This document shows positions 1 to 10,900 of a stretch of 64,000 nt of DNA, one piece after another. Position 1 is the stretch's first letter, and each line of letters starts with the position of its first letter. The notes under the pieces are model-generated. The model saw nothing but the letters and a program-made list of their open reading frames with translations, was not told the DNA's origin and made no database searches. The translations under genes and the position numbers were made by a program. The stretch spans positions 666,031 through 730,030 of the forward strand of contig JAESIW010000020.1 of NCBI GenBank assembly GCA_016802295.1, read 5' to 3'. The DNA comes from Brachionus rotundiformis (Eukaryota > Rotifera > Eurotatoria > Ploima > Brachionidae).

Positions 1-290
1 GAACGGTTTCATGGACCGTCCGTTTATTTTTAAACGTTTATTAAACGGGCCAAAAATTAGCCCGTCAAAATAAACGGGCCAGAGTCCGCCCGCCAAATTT
101 GGAACGGTTTCATGGACCGTCCGTTTATTTTTAAACGTTTATTAAACGGGCCAAAAATTAGCCCGTCAAAATGAACGGGCCAGATTCCGCCCGCCAAAAT
201 TGGAACGGTTAATACGGTCACGGTCACGGTTTTTAAAATTTTTGGCCCGTTTACTGTCCGCTTGCACGGACACCAACACTAATTTTTTAT
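1..290. repeat. 101-bp GC-rich tandem repeat, about 2.9 copies
   Basis: The block beginning GAACGGTTTCATGGACCG at position 1 recurs at 102 almost unchanged, and a diverged third copy begins at 203, giving a period of 101 bp. Each unit holds several copies of CCCGTTTA and its complement AAACGGGC, so single strands can fold. The array is much richer in GC than its surroundings and runs off the left edge, so the true copy number is unknown. It is probably a satellite or the end of a larger repeat. Confidence 0.9.
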
Positions 291-339
291 ATAAAGATTT
301 CAATTATTTCCATTTTTTTTTTTCATTTTTTATTATTAA

Positions 340-2180
340 CACTAGAAGATCCCATTTTTTTTATACCGTTAATTTAACTCCAACTTAGGTCAAAATACTT
401 TTTTTTTTCAAAATAAAATTTTTTTAATGTTATTTATGCTTATTAATAGTAGCTTGATTATGGAGAAAAAAAAATGTATTATATTTAAGTCATATGATTA
501 AAAATTCTGACATAATTACATTTTAAATAAAGGAAAAAATGAAATTTTTAATCTTCAAAACAATTTTGACATAAAGCTATGTTTTTTTGTTCCTTACAAC
601 ATGTACCACAACGTAATACTTTTAAATCAAATACAGGTAACGTTTGTTTTATTCTGATTACAAAACCTAATTTGACAATTTTTCTTATCCTTTTTTGTGT
701 CCATTTTTTAGGATGGAGTCGAACTAACATTCAAATCAAATGATGCAAGTCTTTTACGAGTAGCGGGAGTTTTGGTTGTCGTTGGTTGACTATTAGATGA
801 GGAAGCCTGAGAGTTCCTTGAACCTTTAGTGGTCTCAGAGAGCTCCTCAACAAGTTTGATTATGAAGTCTCTTCTGGTAATTTTAGATTTGTTTTCGTCT
901 TTAATCAAAACCCAACTATTTATAATTGCGATGTTTAGTATGTAAAAAAAAACATGAACTGGCCATCTTCTAGTTTGGGATTTCGAAGTGTACAAAAAAG
1001 TCATACTATCAGCACAATCAATACTAACTTTATTACGGCTATAATCGTCGATAAAATTTGGTAAACTTTTTTGATGATGCTTGTCAATCGAAACTTTTTC
1101 ATGATAGGGATTTAGAACCGATACGTTTTTGTCAACTTTTCCTTGATATACTTTAAGTTTTACAGTCCCGATAAAAGTTGTTTTGTTAGCCAATAATTGA
1201 AGTGCCAATCGATATAGTGTGAAGAAATTATCTGACGATACACAATATCCTTTATTTTTGTACGGTTAAATTAGTACTTAACAACATATTCTCCTTGTAA
1301 CTCATTGTTAGGTTTATCATGGTTTTTACCTAAATAAGGAAACCCATTTTATATAATTTTTGAAATAATATCAACCAATAATGAGAACTTTATGCCAAAT
1401 ATGTCAGGTTTATTAGGCATATATTGTAAGAAACTGCATCTACATTCCATTGCCAACAATTGCTCATAAACACTGAGAAACTGATTTGGACGATAGCAAG
1501 CTTTAGAGTTTTCAATAAGCCATTCCCATAGATCTCTTGCCATGCAAAAACTATCAGATTTTACTCCTTCTGATCTAGTTGATTTATTGTCGAACCGTAG
1601 AAATTTCAATAAAAAAAAATATCTGTTTCTAAACATAAAGTTGAAAAAATCAAAAATGACCAAAAATGCCGATAAAGCAGTGCTATCTATTCTTGAAGCT
1701 GCAAAACTTTGAGGACCTTTTTTTCAATAAAAAACTATTCTTTTTCGAATACATGTTTCATCACCGTCATCTGACTTAGTCCAATGAACACCAACTTTTG
1801 ATGTTTTGTCTAAATTTCTAGATTTCCCAGATGGTGGTTGTTGGTCACTGCTGCATTCAATTAGTTCATCGAATTCAGACTCACATTCATCGTCTGATGA
1901 AAGATTAGAAACAAGATATTCATCTTCAGAGTCAAAATCTTCAAGATCATAATCAACGTCAGACTCGTCTGAGCCACCTGATTCGGAATCGTTGGCATTG
2001 ACAAATAAGTTTTATGCACGTAGGGTTGAAGCTCTGATTGGCATTTTTTTAATTATTTGATAAAGATAAAAGTAAATTATAATTTTTTAGTGTCAAAAAG
2101 TTGAAAAATTTAACTTAAAAAATTTAATTTTTTTTTTGCAAAAAAAAAAGGGCTTTAAAAAACACGCGGGTGTTCTAGTG
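340..2180 (-). mobile_element. piggyBac-superfamily transposon, dead copy with TTAA duplications
   Basis: The left end reads CACTAGAAGATCCC just inside TTAA at 336-339. The right end read inwards is CACTAGAACACCCG just inside TTAA at 2181-2184. Matched short inverted ends next to TTAA are the hallmark of piggyBac elements. The 1.84-kb interior encodes a disabled transposase on the minus strand. About 40 bp outside the left TTAA (293-335) resemble the right flank (2185-2225), so the flank itself is duplicated. Confidence 0.88.
548..2044 (-). pseudogene. piggyBac transposase pseudogene (DDE_Tnp_1_7)
   Basis: Piggybac transposases cut and paste DNA at TTAA. Reading on the minus strand from 2044, a short Met start is followed by an in-frame stop, then an acidic Ser/Asp/Glu-rich N-terminal region (about 2010-1730), as usual for the family, and another stop. 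The DDE core follows: a segment with FLRFDNKSTRSE and YMPNKPDIFGIKF (1663-1349), a segment with WPVHVFFYILNIAIINSW (1208-708), and a Cys-rich tail CGTCCKEQ...CQNC ending at 548. Several stops and frame changes separate the pieces. The first catalytic Asp, normally in a DEQL context, is replaced by Tyr (SVYEQLLAME). It cannot be active as read. Confidence 0.85.
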
Positions 2181-2390
2181 TTAAAAGATTTCAATTATTT
2201 CAATTTTTCATTTTTTGTTAATAAAATAATTCTTTTTTACTCAAATTTATATTTATCCAAAAATTAAGTACATTCATTCAATTTTAAAGATAAGTTCTAA
2301 TAAAATTTTTCAATTTATAATATAAAATTATAATCTTTCAACAAAATACAACATGCATTTAATCTTTAATATTTTTATAATTATTCTTTT

Positions 2391-3219
2391 TTATACAAGC
2401 ATGAAAGGATAATTATACTCATCAGGATTCAACGAAATTAAAAACCGTTCGATGGAAAGATCGATGTCGATCGATGTCTTCCACCGCGGTTTTGTTGGCC
2501 AATCGCACGTTAAGGCTTGATCCTGATTATTGCTCCTTATGAAGCAGAGGGTATCGTTGAGTGTAATTTTCTTTAGTAAGTTATCTAACTTACATTCTTC
2601 GATCACAATTGAGGAAATTTGCGCTCGTGCGGCCGAGTCATATTTTAAGGTATCGTCTTTGACGAATTGTGTTCCGGGCCAGATATGATATGACCCGAAA
2701 CTATCGGTGAGAATTTCGCAGGTTGTACTTTTATAAGTACTCGCTCTACCTGCTAGAAACAACGCTGTTTTCGTTTCAATTCCGTGCGATTCCAATTTAC
2801 ATCTCAATTTATTTGAATTTCGATTTTGTTAGCGGTAGAACTCTGTCCTCCTCCTGGCGTTGGCGCTCCAATGAAATGAAACCTTCGTTGTCCTTTTTAG
2901 ACAGACGAAGGTTCACGCAGTCGTGCTTCCACGAGTTTTGACGTGGATACTCTTGTCAGAACTCGGCCATTACTGCGGCCGAGTGTTTTGGTTTTGTCTT
3001 CATTGTCTTTACGCGACTGACGAGGGTAGTCGATCGATTCCCTTCGTATTCTAACCTATCATCATCGACGATGATAGTTTTCCGTCGCAAGTATTCTATT
3101 GCATTTTGAAAATGGGTCTTGTCTTTGATTTCGGTAAAGTGCATGCTAATGAATGCACTTTTTGCATTGGGATTCGTTTTACCGAACTGCCGAAGACTTT
3201 CTGTACTCATGTCTCGCAT
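2391..3219 (-). pseudogene. decayed replication protein with SF3-helicase-like motifs
   Basis: Two minus-strand open segments (3219-2956 and 2807-2391) are joined by readable sequence containing one in-frame TGA and one frame change, so this was a single longer gene. The downstream half has a Walker-A-like GRASTYKST, a Walker-B-like hydrophobic run ending IVIEE about 45 residues later, and IRSNNQD about 20 residues further, where SF3 helicases have motif C ending in Asn. The Walker A Gly before Lys is Tyr. The upstream half contains KTHFQ, which could be a worn HUH-type motif, but that is weak. The segment is richer in GC than its surroundings, which suggests foreign origin (integrated small DNA virus or Rep-type transposon). 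The family is not established. Confidence 0.4.
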
Positions 3220-3350
3220 GATCCTTAAAAATATAATTATTAAATATTTAATTTAAATTTTACTAACCTTTTGGTTAATCGTAGTACTCCTAGGACATGT
3301 AAATGTCCTCTTGTTGCTCCACTTGGGGGTCATATGCTATACGAACTCTA

Positions 3351-4052
3351 TCAAAGAGATCGTGCACGTTTTTTACGGATACCACCAATTCTTGAATCAA
3401 CATCCATTATTGCACTTACTGTAGTTTGTTCTAATTCTGTGCCTGGATCAATTTGACTATCTTCTTCGTTTACGTTACTTAAATTTAGTATTTCTTCACT
3501 TGGCCTAACTTTTTTAGGAGTATTTGAAACTTCTGTTTCATTTCCACTATCGTCACTAATATTTATAGGCCTTTTACCTCCTTTTGTGCTTTTACTTTAG
3601 TTTTTTTCCACAAATGTATTATACGCGTCAAATTCTGCTTCCATAATTTCTAGTGGTTTATAATATTTACTATATACGTCCATTTGGGTATTATGGTAAC
3701 TTGTCTAATGTTATGCATCATAATCTTTTAATCTTTCTTTAGGAACTATAGCTGCTATTAAAGAATCAGGTGCATTTGCATGTTTTAATGCATCAATAAA
3801 TTTAGATAATATATCAAATGCTTCCATTTGAAAATATTTTCTAACTTTAGGATCTTTTAAAACTAACCATTAGCCAGCTTCGTAATTTCGAAACAAATCA
3901 AGTATCATATCAACAAGATTTTGCCTTCTTATCGCATTAGCAGTTTTAAGATTTTGTTTTTCTTTCATTAATAAATCTAATTTCCTCCAATAATGTCCAC
4001 TAATTTGCCTGTAAATGTTCCAGGCATGCTCTTTTGCTCTTTCCGATACCAT
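3351..4052 (-). pseudogene. unrecognised decayed gene of about 230 codons
   Basis: From a Met at 4052 (MVSERAKEHAWNIYRQ) the minus strand stays protein-like to a stop at 3351, but with internal stops near 3872 and 3715 and again near 3597. The N-terminal part looks helical. The C-terminal part is acidic and polar (NISDDSGNETEVSNTPKK) and ends in a basic cluster IRKKRARSL that resembles a nuclear localisation signal. It is on the same strand as, and directly upstream of, the SF3-like fragment, so the two may come from one element. I do not recognise the family. Confidence 0.4.
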
Positions 4053-4724
4053 TTTAATAAAGTATTTTTGTTAAGTTAGTTTTATTTATACCAAAAATTG
4101 TCGTGGAGTCTTCTCCTAAAGATATGTTTCTTGTTGTCATCGAGGGGTTCGACTAAAAAAGAAGGGTGTGTATTATAATTAGATATATAAAAATGAATTT
4201 TTTTTTAAGAGCTTTATTATTTTTATATTTAAATAGAATGAGCTTTAGAAAAAAAACTCCTTTACAGAGGATCGTTCAAGGAAGTGTTATTTGGAACAAT
4301 TTCCGACTGAAGTTTTCAGTGAAAATCTTCAAAGCTTACTTGAGATTTTCAAGTTTGCTATGAATATTTTTAAATTTTTGAAATATTATAAAATCGTCAG
4401 ATTTGCAAAAATTTTTATAATATTTAAGCAGTGTTTGTCTAAAGTTAAAAGTCATTTAGGAGTTAACCTTAAATTTTATTTTTGAAGGCTTAACTTAGAC
4501 TTTAATTTTAGTAAATACGATTTGTCTTTTTTATTTAAATTCTAGGAAATATTTGTTTTCATTAACCAAAATATTAATTCTTTAGGAAATATTTCGATAA
4601 GCTAAATAAATACTTTAAGTTTCACAAGAGCTTATCAATCGAAGTTCTTTTCTTGGGTTTGATAAGTACAGATTCCATTCTTACCTGTAAATCGAAAGTG
4701 ATTGTTTAAGCTTGGTATCAACCA
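4053..4724. other. no gene seen
   Basis: AT-rich spacer. Short open frames here lack start context, codon bias and recognisable motifs. Confidence 0.5.
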
Positions 4725-4937
4725 TTGACGATTTATTCATTTCTAATTTGCCCAGTAAGTGCAAAAAAAAGCTTTTACATTCAGCTTTTCAAGAAGTCAT
4801 TTTCGGAAATGAGAAAAATATTAAATGATTTAGGTCTCTCAAGAAGTGCTGCAGATACTACTAGTCACCTTTTTTATTCTCTTCCTAACCAGAACAATAT
4901 TATAAATTTTTTTGAATTTAAATTTATTTAAATTCTA

Positions 4938-5282
4938 TTGAAAAATTTACCAGGCTTCACAATTGAGTCGTTGTTCAAGGAGTTATCTAGCTGTTCTGAA
5001 TTAATGCAGTATTGGGATGAATTTGCTACATTACTTGGAAGTTTTGGTATGTATAAGTCTGGAAAAGAAGGATTTGATCGTTCAATTTTTTTGACCTTGT
5101 ATAATGGTGAGTCCTATATGTCGGTCAGCTACAAAAGCTATGGATATGAAATTACAGAGCCAAGAATTTCGATGTTTTGCGCTGGTTATCCTGATAAGGT
5201 TATAGAACTAATCGATGAAGAGAAAATGAGATTTATCTTTATAATAAAATGTGCGAAAAGTTTGAACTTAGTGATACCTTAA
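4938..5282 (+). pseudogene. DUF3987-like protein fragment
   Basis: A 114-codon open stretch contains YWDEFATLLGSFGMYKSG, then LTLYNGESYMS, then ITEPRISMFCAGYPDKVIEL. This order (Asp-Glu plus a glycine-containing loop, 'lyNGe', 'pRiS.f.G') fits the core of DUF3987 proteins, primase/helicase-associated proteins of mobile elements that are multiplied in some invertebrates. Sequence just upstream (4740-4930) looks like the same protein in a broken frame, with stops. No P-loop is visible. Probably a truncated, dead copy. Confidence 0.45.
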
Positions 5283-5955
5283 TCGGGTATGTAAGTTTTT
5301 AAATTTTAAAAATAAAGAAAAATCTTTTTCTATTCACCGTCAACTGTTTAAAAAATAAAAATTAAAAAATTAAAGTTTAAAGAAATCTTACCTAATTTTA
5401 ACCATTTTTTAACTCTTCGTAACACGTTGTACGAATTGTATAAAAAGGCTAGATTTATTTTAACAAAATCAGAATTATAATAATGGGGTCCGGGGTGTAG
5501 CCCTAGATTAGGGTTAGAAGGAAATAGTATGAAATTATATAAATATATTAAAAGGATTATGGTGATGGTTTAGGGCTAATATTTGTTTAAACAATAATAT
5601 TTATTTTTTAAAATTTTTTTCCATTAGTTTTCTTAATTAATTATTATCAGTCTTACTTGATAAAATAGAAAGATATTTTAAACACAAATAATTAGTAATT
5701 TTTGAATTATATTAAATTTTGATATCGAATTATCTTTTTATGTCAAAAAATTTGTGAAAAAACTTATATCATCTTTCTATTCTTAATTTAATTATCTGAG
5801 AAAATTTTTTTTGTTAGTTAAATTTTATATTCATAATTTTAATAGTAAATAGTGATCAAAATTTTAAAAACTGATTATTTTTTATTTAAATGATGTTTGA
5901 ATAAGCATCAAATTCTTTTTTAGCTCATTAGGTATTTTTAAAAAAATTTTTTTTT
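5283..5955. other. no gene seen
   Basis: AT-rich sequence with homopolymer runs. No coding or repeat structure recognised. Confidence 0.5.
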
Positions 5956-7165
5956 TTGGAAATGATTTTAAAAATATTCTTAAGTATTTAGGATTCACTG
6001 AGGCCTACAATGAAGAATTTTTAAACACGAATTGTAAAAAGCTCTGTCGAAAGCGGCTCAGTGAAATTTGGTTTGGTTATAATAAAAAAAAGCAACACCT
6101 AAAATTAGAAATTAAAATTGATTATTTCGATTTTAAAATGAACGAATTAATATTAAAAGAGTTCAATAAAAAATTAATTACCAATTTTTCAATCAGATGG
6201 ATAGAAAAACATTTAGATTAATGTCGAATTGATTCCTGTAAAGCTTCAGGTAATATAAATAAAGAAAATTGGAATTTTTGAACAAATTTTTCAAGTTGTT
6301 GTTGATGGTCATCAGAAATGCATAAGATTGCGCTGTATAGCTGAGATTGAAAACGATGTTTTTTGTGAAGAGACTCCTATTCTTGATATCTACTTTTGTT
6401 ATGAACATAGGAATTTTAAATCAAGTGAAAACCAAGAAATAGCTTCATATCCAACTATTTTTTTATATTTTATTATTTTGATTAACTTTTTTAAAGTTGA
6501 TTTTACCTCAATTATCAATCATCGTGATAAAATTAATTGCCGAGAATATTTACCTAAATTGAATCTCAACCTATCTTAGATGGATGACTATGAGTGAATT
6601 AGCTAAATGGCCAAAAGCTATTGATTTGTATCTCAAAAAGATAAATAACATTATACCATATGGATGCCGTTTAGAGAACTGTCTTTGTTTCAATAAGAAA
6701 AAAACTGGAGGATTATTGGCAGGACTAACTCCATGTGGAATATTCATTTCGTTTTGTGAGATTGTTAATGGCGAGTCACTTAGAAAAGTATTTGAAGAAG
6801 TTTTGAAGGTAAAATCAATAAATAGAGAGCTCAAGTATGTTATTTATGATAAATCTTGTCAGCTTGATGAGCATAGAATAAAGAATCATAGTGATGATAA
6901 AACCATAGCAAATTTAATTTTTTTAATAGATTCACTTCATTTAGGAAACCACACAAGAAAAAAATGCCATGAAAACTACAATATTGAGAAACATGCTGAA
7001 TTAGAGTGTATAAATTCTCAAATATGTGAACAAAGTTTTAGGTTAATTTCAAGACATAAACATTGCTGTAAACATTTTTCAAAAAATCATTTTATTTTCT
7101 TTTTTAATTGGTTGTTTGATAGATTAAATGAAATTATTTATCAAAAAATAAAAGAATTACTTTGA
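5956..7165 (+). pseudogene. KDZ/CxC-type transposase-like gene, broken or spliced
   Basis: Three plus-strand pieces fit one protein. About 5956-6221 encodes a segment with GFTEAYNEEFLN and ends in a stop. About 6322-6440 holds a Cys/His pattern (CIAE...FCEE...YFCYEH). 6584-7165 encodes the C-terminal 193 residues: KKTGGLLAGLTPCG, VIYDKSCQLDEHR, LIDSLHLGNHTRKKCHE, then NSQICEQSF near the end. The ordered D, D/H...C and E blocks match the layout of KDZ (Kyakuja/Dileera/Zisupton)-type RNase-H-fold transposases. No complete frame is seen; introns could explain some breaks. Family assignment is tentative. Confidence 0.45.
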
Positions 7166-7877
7166 TTTTGATTAAAATTATAAAAAAATTTTTGATTCAA
7201 TAGGATGTATTTACCAACTTCAAAAATAATTAGATTTTTTTTATTATTAAATTAATCCTTATAAATATTATACAAATTATTGGAATAATTGAAAGACTTT
7301 TTAAAAGAATAATGAATTGATTAATTGAATAAAGTTGAAGAAATTTGAACTATTAAAGTGAAATAATTGAAAGTTGATCTTTAAACGGAAACTGTCTATT
7401 AATTATTAAAATACTTTATCTACTAAATGCGAATATTTTAGCTGCTTTTTTTATCTACTTTTCATGAATAAATTAGCTACTCGAAAAAATCTAATCATTT
7501 AAAAATTATCAGCCCTAATCATTATTTGGTAGAACAAATTCTTATAAACATCCACAGTTTATTTTAGATTTTTTTAAATAATAATCTATTAAATGGTTAT
7601 GATTAATTTTAATTTTTTTTATATTTAGTCTTTTTTATTAATTGATCGAATATTTGGATCCCTTTATGTATACTTTTTTTTTTAAAACAAATGACAGTCC
7701 AGCAATCGTATACTAAAAAATATTTAATACATAAATTCCAGTAATAAATATTTTTCAATATTTCCCTATTTTTTAAATCAAATTTTTAATTTAGCCTAAT
7801 GATTTTAAATATTAAAAATCAAAATTTCTTATTAGAATTTGATTATTAAATTATTATTTGGATATATGTATACTTAC
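7166..7877. other. AT-rich spacer, no gene seen
   Basis: Very AT-rich. The next exon of the minus-strand gene that begins above this stretch was not found here. Confidence 0.5.
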
Positions 7878-8504
7878 GAATAGCTTTTTGCAAATCATAA
7901 AACGATTTGGTACTCTGTTTGGTATTATGCTTCAGATAGCTTGGTAAATTTCTTCTCTTTTGATCAATGAATTTTTCAAAAACATTCTTCTGATGTCCAC
8001 TATCAGATTCAAAACTATGGTGTGAGTAGTCGTTTAAATTGACCGCTGTGCGTATTCGATTTGTGGATAGACTTTCCATAGTGTCTAATTCATTCATTCT
8101 GTGCTCATTGTCCAAATTGTCACTATTAACTGTTTGAGTTTCCATTAGTTGTTCAACAAGTAGAGTTTTTTCTCTTTTGATCAGAAGCTGAGTGTAGCTT
8201 AGCCTTTTGTCCAAATTTCTCTGCGTCAAAGTCAACAGTTTATCTTCAATATTGTTCTGATTGAGCTTACGGCGCTCATTTGGACTCATTAGAGATTTCT
8301 TCTTCTCCACCTTTACCGGCTCTCTGGCAGTACTTGCTCTGATTGAGCTCTGGTTGGTTCGGTCAGACCCAGGCTTTTTAAAATATTCAACATAAAATCC
8401 ACTTTTTTCTGCCAAATTAAGCCTTCTGAATTGATTGGTAATCGGCTCCAGACTATTCATTTGGGTCATTGCTGAACTAGTACGAGTGCCCGAACTCCTT
8501 GATA
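7878..8504 (-). CDS. internal exon of an unrecognised gene
   Basis: A 627-bp minus-strand exon lies between an acceptor-like TTTCAG (boundary 8504) and a strong donor GTAAGT (boundary 7878). It encodes about 208 residues with good coding character: a Ser/Thr-rich start with RLNLAEKSGFYVEYFKK, a basic stretch VEKKKSLMSPNERRK, then charged, probably helical sequence with LSYTQLLIKREKTLLVEQ. There is no transmembrane segment, signal peptide or known catalytic motif. A start codon is not certain: the only upstream in-frame initiators are GTG or lie before a stop. One candidate neighbouring exon is at 8825-8907. Confidence 0.55.
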
Positions 8505-8824
8505 CTGAAATGTTCACATTATTTAGTTTTTATTGATCTAATTTTGAACTCATTTTTATACAATTGATTCTTATTTTAATTAAGTGTAAATTTTAAGGTA
8601 GGCAAAAACTTTTAGATTTCTAATAAGACCAATACATCTAGAGGCATTTACTGTTTTTTATGTAACTTTTTTGTTTTAGAAAATAAAGTAAACAATTAAA
8701 ATTAAAAGAAAAAATCAAAGCTTTTATTTTTTAATTAAAATAATATGATAGTAGAATTTATTAGTAGAATAGACGCCAAAAACTCCAAATTTGCTTTTAA
8801 AATGGTACCAGACGATATTAAAAC

Positions 8825-8907
8825 ATAAAATTTGGTAGTTGTTGTCGTCACTGCTTGGCTGTCTTCAGGCTTCCAAACCACATTTGATTGTTTAAGACCA
8901 GAGTATC
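8825..8907 (-). CDS. possible small exon, same strand as 7878-8504
   Basis: On the minus strand an acceptor-like TTAAAG is followed by an open stretch reading SNVVWKPEDSQAVTTTTT and then by a possible donor GTTTTA. Composition is less AT-rich than the flanks. It may belong to the gene with the exon at 7878-8504, but the donor is weak and the link is unproven. Confidence 0.25.
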
Positions 8908-9231
8908 CTTTAATTAATTATAGGTTATTAATTTTGCGTTTAGGATTTTTCTGAACACTTCAAACTTCAAGCTTAATTAAACCACAGTAGAGTTACCTCA
9001 TTTTTTTTTATATTTTTAAATAAAATAAATTAATTTTTAATTATAAATTTCTGCTGCGGAATTAAATTGTTTTATTTATAATATAGAACAGGCTTATTTT
9101 ATTTTATTTAAAAATTAAAATATAAAAAAGAAAAATTAATCTAAAATCAGTTGATTATTCACCTTAAAAATATATGGCTTATATTTCTCGCAGTAGTAAA
9201 AATATTTTTTTTTTATAGAAAAAATTTATGA

Positions 9232-9924
9232 ACAAGTATCGAAGTAACAATTTATAAACAAGACAAACCACATGAACACAACAATGAAAATGATCGATTG
9301 ATTCCAACAAAAACTAAAGACAAAGTTATTTCAATGTATTTCAATGAAAACAAAAAAGCAAAAGAAATAAGTCGATGGCTTAGAAAAAATCTTCATGATG
9401 GGTTTGTAGAAATGAGCGAGCTTCAAATCAATAACCTTATTCACAGAATATTAAAAAATGAAAAAATACAAGTTGATCCTGGTCAAAGCATTGATGCATT
9501 AAAAACATGGGCTGAAAGTCTCAGTATTATCCCCGAAGGTGATGATGAAATGTTCGTTGTTTCAAAATTTGTGATTAAACCAGATGATGTCAACTTTCGT
9601 ATTTTTATGACTACAAAGAGGCTTATTTCTCTAACAATAAAAGCAACACATGTCGCCGCGGACACTACTCACAAACTCAATTGGATTAATTTTCCAGTAC
9701 TTCAATGTGGCACAACCGACAAAGCCAAAGCGTTTCATCCTTTTGCAATATTACTCTCAAGAACTGAGACTCATGAAGATTTTGAGTTTATGTTCAGTAC
9801 TGTCAAAAATCTCTCCAAACAATTATTCGATTTTGACTTTGATACAAGCTCTTCTGAATATCGAAGATACAGATGTGGTCAAATATCGGGATTCAAGGGA
9901 ACATTTGCCTCAATTCCACCTTAA
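9232..9924 (+). pseudogene. MULE-type transposase, truncated
   Basis: The frame is open from 9232 with no Met at the natural start. The first residues (EVTIYKQDKPHEHNN) look like the end of a FLYWCH-type zinc domain, common in animal MULE proteins. The middle has helical DNA-binding-like sequence. From about residue 140 comes the MULE DDE core start: AADTTHKLNWINFPVL with the first Asp, then HPFAILLSRTETHEDFEFMF with the family's Glu. The second catalytic Asp and the C-terminal half are missing: homology stops near SSSEY, and unrelated sequence follows to the stop at 9924. Confidence 0.7.
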
Positions 9925-9925
9925 G

Positions 9926-10217
9926 TAGCCGAAACAACACCTGCTCCGACTGGAACTACAGAAGCTTCGGCAACTACAGCACCTAAAGAATCAAGTTATC
10001 TGATTGATTTTAATTCAAACTATCCTGGAAATGATATTGGTGGATCCTATAACATCAACACAATAGACGAATGCTGCAATTTATGTGGATCCAATCCATC
10101 ATGCTATTCATTTGCTTACATGGAAAGCTCCAAAATTTCCTTTTGAAAGGGCAGGCTAATCCAGACAATAGACAGGATTATGATGGTATAATATCTGGCG
10201 TAGTTACAGTTAGATAA
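9926..10217 (+). pseudogene. PAN/apple-domain terminal exon with a frameshift
   Basis: After an acceptor-like CCTTAAG the sequence encodes a Thr/Pro/Ala-rich linker (AETTPAPTGTTEASATTAP) and then a PAN-type domain: YLIDFNSNYPGNDIGG, INTIDECCNLCGSNPSCYSF. The frame breaks near 10143. One frame over it continues KGQANPDNRQDYDGIISG and ends at a stop. PAN domains are disulfide-bonded, carbohydrate- or protein-binding modules of secreted proteins. Apart from the frame break this looks like the 3' end of a secreted-protein gene whose upstream part was replaced by the MULE. A sequencing error could also explain the break. Confidence 0.55.
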
Positions 10218-10542
10218 ATTAATTTTTTAAATATAATATTATTTTAATAAAGAGCAATTTTTAAAATAATTAAAATTTTTATTTTACTAAGATTTTTGTC
10301 TTGTATTTAATTCAAATTATTAGAAATTGACAATCTAGAAAATGGCTATTCTTAGAAAATTAGGATCTATTAGACCGACCAGACACCGCATCACCTAAAA
10401 ATCAATGCCATTATAAAGGCGAAACTAATTCAGTTGGAAAAGAAATAAGATACATATAATTAAACTTTCAAAAATATTTAAATGCATATAAAAGCTTTTA
10501 GATTTAAAACTGTCATCCTTAATAGAACCATATACAAATATA

Positions 10543-10900
10543 CAGTATTGCACAAAAGTTTAGACACACTAGTTTTTTTCATTAGATTATTTCGTGAGAC
10601 ATAACAATATTTTATTTATTTATTTATTTATTAAACACCTCAAAATTGTACTCATCACTAAAAATTACCTTTCTCGAAGTTCATTATTCGAATTCAATCT
10701 TTTTTTACACCATTTCAATCTTTTGATTCTTTCCGATGCAGTCAGCACATGGCTTCTACAGATCTGAACAAGTTCCTATTCCTTTACTAGTTAGAAATGT
10801 ACTTACTGTTTCTCTACTTAACTTAACATTTTTTGGCTTAGAATTAAACTCAGAGGCCAAATTTTTATTTCTTACCTGCAGGATTTTTTCAATACTGTAT
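10543..10900 (-). mobile_element. Tc1/mariner remnant
   Basis: Position 10543 begins CAGTATTGCACAAAAGTTTA directly after TA, a typical Tc1-type inverted terminus. About 100 bp inside, the minus strand reads RIKRLKWCKKRLNSNNEL, then a broken FSDE-like motif, as in Tc1 transposases. The distal end is missing and stops interrupt it. Confidence 0.7.

Noticed and set aside
2723..2941. Plus-strand frame opposite the SF3-like fragment
   Set aside because: Shadow of the minus-strand coding sequence; no motif of its own.
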